From the NCBI GenBank assembly GCA_037178625.1, contig CM074128.1, positions 2,356,001-2,420,000 on the forward strand: DNA of 64,000 bases, in the 5' to 3' direction. The position numbers were made by a program, and so were the translations under genes. Position 1 is the first letter of the stretch, and each line of letters opens with the position of its first letter. The stretch comes from Skeletonema tropicum. Its lineage: Eukaryota > Bacillariophyta > Thalassiosirophyceae > Thalassiosirales > Thalassiosiraceae. The notes below the pieces were generated by a model. It had not been told where the DNA came from and made no database searches. It saw only the letters and a program-made list of their open reading frames with translations. Of this stretch, positions 61,294 through 64,000 are shown piece after piece.

Positions 61294-61783
61294 ACTTGTC
61301 GCTATTAGAAAAGATAACAATTCAGCAGCGACGAACAATCAAACGCATGTACGGGAGGCTGGCGTCATTTTTCATATGGGGAATTTTTATTAGAATGGGG
61401 TTAGTTTGTTGTTTGGAGGTGGACACACAAGATATGTAATATCATTTGGGGTCGTCTTTAGGTGGCCATTAGATCAAAGTAGGGAAAAGAAGAAGCAGTT
61501 GGTCAATTACGCATTATTGAGACCTTTGCTACTTCTTTTAGATAAAACCAAAGCAGTAATCACTTCACTGCAATAAACGTGACCATAGTTGTGATAAGTT
61601 TTTATTTTTTTACAGCTGATTTTTTCTATGCAGTACTCTTCATGTTTCTTCTTCACTGTACAGGTGGGCACAACCGCTAGGACGCCTTTATTATTTCATT
61701 ATTTATGCCATACTTGCGTTGAACGTCAACATGCCGCGTTGGATACTACGCACGCACTCAACTCCACTAGCATTATATACAAG
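61294..61783. other. Convergent intergenic region
   Basis: About 490 bp between two genes that end toward each other. A T run near 61601-61626. No gene supported, although a short plus-strand frame overlaps the neighbour from 61628. Confidence 0.3.
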
Positions 61784-62245
61784 CTATTCTGGAACTTTTG
61801 GAGCAATCAGGTACTTGCTGCCCTCCATAGTCTCCCTCTCAATTTCTCTCTCAAATTGAATTTCACTCCTGATGTTCTCCATGCGATCAATTACAAGGCC
61901 GTGCTCAAGGTCGACTGTATATCCAAAGCCTGCAAGGTTGAGGATGAACCCAGCAAAAAAGAATGCGCCCAAAAATTGAATGCAGTAGCTGAAGAGTTTG
62001 AATATTGAGAATGTTGCGTCACGAACTGTGCTGTTTGTCTCTCGTTCTTCTTCTTTGATAACCTTTGGCTCTTCTTCATCACTATTGTTGCTTGATAAGA
62101 ACGTAAATTCTGATTGAATGGATTTGGGCATTCTCTGACCTATGACATCACCGCGAGTTCTAGTCCTGATAGGAGAAGGTTGAAACCCATTGCTGCAGGA
62201 CGCAAGAATGCCTAAAAGAATAAGGAGGCGCCCACACGCAAGCAT
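61784..62245 (-). CDS. Small plastid-type membrane protein, unknown function
   Basis: 153 residues, ATG at 62245. The signal peptide MLACGRLLILLGILASCSNGF ends with Phe, as in diatom plastid preproteins; an Arg/Thr-rich transit-like stretch (QPSPIRTRTRGDVIG) follows. One strong membrane segment (YCIQFLGAFFFAGFILNLAGFGYTV) precedes a charged C-terminus with heptad-like pattern (HGLVIDRMENIRSEIQFEREIERE). So probably a single-pass thylakoid or envelope protein with a helical soluble tail (inference). I do not recognise the family. It lies between the two repeat-protein genes, on the opposite strand, and starts about 290 bp from the second one. Confidence 0.6.
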   Translation of the reverse strand: MLACGRLLILLGILASCSNGFQPSPIRTRTRGDVIGQRMPKSIQSEFTFLSSNNSDEEEPKVIKEEERETNSTVRDATFSIFKLFSYCIQFLGAFFFAGFILNLAGFGYTVDLEHGLVIDRMENIRSEIQFEREIERETMEGSKYLIAPKVPE

Positions 62246-62535
62246 GATCAGTAGCTACGAAGTTGTTGGGGGATGGTAGTAGCTGCATTCAAGTTGGCAT
62301 ATCTACTTATCTATCTATTCAAGTTGGCACGTTTGCTACGTGACGTGATTGAGCGGAAGTATTGTCACATCAAATTTTTTGCGGGAGCGAGTGACATCTT
62401 TACAGAACAAATCCAAAAGATGGCGCGGCGGAGAGGTTCAACGCAAAGTGCAAGCTGACGTCTTCTTGCTTCCTCCTCCCATCAAATCGATTCAAGTTGC
62501 TTCTCAGATGCATTCAAAATATATTCAATAACATC

Positions 62536-63216
62536 ATGATGAAACTAACTACCATCGTCGCTCTCCTCCCGCTGGCATCGGCCTTTAACAGCAGCGGCCC
62601 AGCGGCCCGATCATCTGCAACCGCTCTCCACTCCATTGATACCCGTCATCGCCTCTCAGATCAAGAAATGGGCATCTGGACACAACATTGCGTCGATGAT
62701 GCAGGCAACTATGCCCCCTGTGATGCCATCTGTGGACATGACGTTCGTGCCAGTTGGGAATCTTATGCGCCAATGACTTCCGATGGAAATACTGTCCGGT
62801 ATACTGGCGCCATTGGCTGCCCAGGTGGTGGGGACTGGTGCTACGCGACGTCGTTTGGAGGAGCAAAAAAGTTGGACAATGAAATGATTAAAAAAGCAGC
62901 TACGGTAGCAGCCGCTTTGGCTGGGCTTGGTTCGGGTGTTGGTGGTGCCAAGTCAGATATTGGTCTTAACATTCCTAAAGGTGCCTCTGGATCTGGAATT
63001 TCACCAGTACGTTATTCTGGAAGCATTGGATTCACTAATACTAATGCCAGTGGACATGATGTCCGCGGTGCACGTGGCTCTTATGCCAAACCAACTAATT
63101 ACCACTTTGTTACTGGAGAAATTGGTCTGGAAAGTGGGGCTGCTGATGCAAAGTCTGCTGCTAGAGTACCAGCTTCCAACAAAAAGAGCTATGCACTTGG
63201 CTCTTGGAAGAAGTAA
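62536..63216 (+). CDS. Plastid-type secreted repeat protein, paralogue of 60555-61293
   Basis: 226 residues, ATG at 62536. MMKLTTIVALLPLASAF ends in ASAF, the diatom plastid signal/transit junction; NSSGPAARSSATALHS follows. The first module, GHDVRASWESYAPMT, is followed by VRYTGAIGCPGGGDWC, with nearby cysteines (HCVDDAGNYAPCDAIC). A Gly/Ala helix (AATVAAALAGLGSGVGGA) comes next, then PVRYSGSIG, a canonical GHDVRGARGSYAKPTNYHF followed by TGEIG, and the shared end KKSYALGSWKK. The frame is intact, which supports that the paralogue is a real gene too. Soluble, partly disordered; no catalytic motif. The cysteines before the first module distinguish it from the paralogue. Confidence 0.7.
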   Translation: MMKLTTIVALLPLASAFNSSGPAARSSATALHSIDTRHRLSDQEMGIWTQHCVDDAGNYAPCDAICGHDVRASWESYAPMTSDGNTVRYTGAIGCPGGGDWCYATSFGGAKKLDNEMIKKAATVAAALAGLGSGVGGAKSDIGLNIPKGASGSGISPVRYSGSIGFTNTNASGHDVRGARGSYAKPTNYHFVTGEIGLESGAADAKSAARVPASNKKSYALGSWKK

Positions 63217-63429
63217 AGCTTGATTCATGACGTCACAAGTTATGATGATTAACTCGGCTACAAAATAGATGGATATTCTCCAAGTAGGGGGGAGGATATC
63301 AATACCATATGTTTAAATGGATACATAATAATTCTCTATTAGATGTTGGACTCCTAAATAAATATTCTCAAATAAACAAACATGTTCAAAACACAAAATT
63401 GCCACCATAATCAACTCTTCATCTACTGA

Positions 63430-64000
63430 TCACATTCGACTTTTCAAACACACGGACACGTCGCTGTCCGTAGCTGTTGTTGCCAGAGACGACCCAGATG
63501 AACTGGCGGATATGCTGACTGTTCGAATCTTCTTCGCTGGAGGCATATCAATCAGCTCCTGAGCCCCTGCCATTTCCTCTAAAAGTTCCGCTTCCGTAAT
63601 GTTGAGTTTGTCTCTTGAAAAATCACTGAGTTGCAACCCTTCCTTCACAAACCATTCACCATTACGGCACTCACATGGAAAGCTGAATACAATTCCCTCC
63701 TTTACGCCATAGTATCCTTTGTCATTGTAAACAGCCATGGAAACAGTCTCTCCATCTTGGGTACCAGTAACAAGCCACGTTCTGAGGCAATCTGCAGTCG
63801 CTTGCGCTGCAGACATTGCTGATGACAATCCACGAGCCTCAATCACGGCTTTGCCACGATTTTGAACATTGGAAATAAAATCTGTTTTGGCCCAATCTAT
63901 ATCCTTGGCAAGCAGTTCACTCAATGGTACCTTTCTTCCATTCTCAGTCATACAATAGCCACCACTCAGAGCATCCGGATACTGAGTCTCAGAGTGATTC
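63430..64000 (-). CDS. Malate dehydrogenase, cytosolic type, C-terminal part
   Basis: The minus-strand frame is open from the right edge and begins NHSETQYPDALSGG, the catalytic-His region (WGNHSxTQxPD) of NAD-malate dehydrogenase. Then GLSSAMSAAQATADCLRTWL, ETVSMAVYNDKGYYGVKEGIVFSFPCECRNGEWFVKEGL, and ITEAELLEEMAGA follow, as in the cytosolic/LDH-like MDH group. It interconverts malate and oxaloacetate. After the usual C-terminus there are about 40 extra residues (PPAKKIRTVSISASSSGSSLATT), basic then Ser/Thr-rich, ending CLKSRM. The extension is unusual; it could be a targeting or phosphorylation tail. The N-terminal two thirds are outside the window. Confidence 0.88.
   Translation of the reverse strand, partial: NHSETQYPDALSGGYCMTENGRKVPLSELLAKDIDWAKTDFISNVQNRGKAVIEARGLSSAMSAAQATADCLRTWLVTGTQDGETVSMAVYNDKGYYGVKEGIVFSFPCECRNGEWFVKEGLQLSDFSRDKLNITEAELLEEMAGAQELIDMPPAKKIRTVSISASSSGSSLATTATDSDVSVCLKSRM

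Noticed and set aside
61628..62008. 126-residue plus-strand frame
   Set aside because: It is antisense to the plastid-type membrane protein at 61784-62245, which has a clear signal peptide and membrane segment.

Overview
The window reads as nuclear DNA of a photosynthetic stramenopile, most likely a diatom. This rests on several things seen together. Genes are short and densely packed on both strands, with few small GT-AG introns (seven placed: 77, 79, 80, 80, 80, 102 and 219 bp). Preproteins carry signal peptides ending in an ASAF-like motif, as in bipartite plastid presequences. There are large acidic single-pass membrane proteins with cysteine/tryptophan repeats. Housekeeping proteins are eukaryotic (NOB1, SPPL, glutathione reductase, malate dehydrogenase, FBH1-like helicase). 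A centric diatom is my guess; the sequence does not prove it.

Layout. 1-7.6 kb: an OB-fold protein (5' end missing), a RING-H2 protein, a TCAIM-like protein and a signal-peptide-peptidase-like (SPPL) membrane protein with all three catalytic motifs altered. 8.0-10.8 kb: a 2.7-kb PIF/Harbinger element bounded by TTA target-site duplications. 11-19.9 kb: ankyrin and TPR genes in repeat-rich DNA with two short inverted-repeat elements. 20-23.5 kb: a membrane protein with ShKT-like repeats and two W/C-rich domains. 23.5-25.4 kb: apparently non-coding, with a paired hairpin motif. 25.4-42.6 kb: a cellular gene block (GT90 glycosyltransferase, M50 protease, RidA, PDZ protein, SAP-helicase, 7TM receptor, a fused hypoxanthine/8-oxoguanine DNA glycosylase, a large low-complexity protein, APRT, SDR). 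42.7-46.5 kb: a giant DDE transposase-like gene. 46.6-49 kb: NOB1. 49.1-51.8 kb: a second PIF/Harbinger element (TAA duplication) with a broken transposase and a converging intact second ORF. 52-64 kb: a myristoylation-type kinase, glutathione reductase, a six-domain W/C-rich membrane protein, two related plastid-type repeat proteins flanking a small plastid-type membrane protein, and the 3' end of malate dehydrogenase.

Shared themes. Two loci 33 kb apart encode membrane proteins sharing an undescribed (to me) domain of about 110 residues. Two loci 1.2 kb apart share the module GHDVRGARxSYAKPTNYHF and a C-terminal GSWKK in presumed plastid proteins. DNA maintenance is represented by the glycosylase fusion and the helicase.

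Caution on quality. Many otherwise well conserved genes are broken by single-base frameshifts. Nearly all can be explained by one base too many or too few in a short homopolymer run, and one is exposed by an internal duplicate copy. I treat these as probable sequence errors in host genes and give the gene span with the break positions. Many open frames have no ATG at their 5' end; I moved starts to the first plausible ATG.
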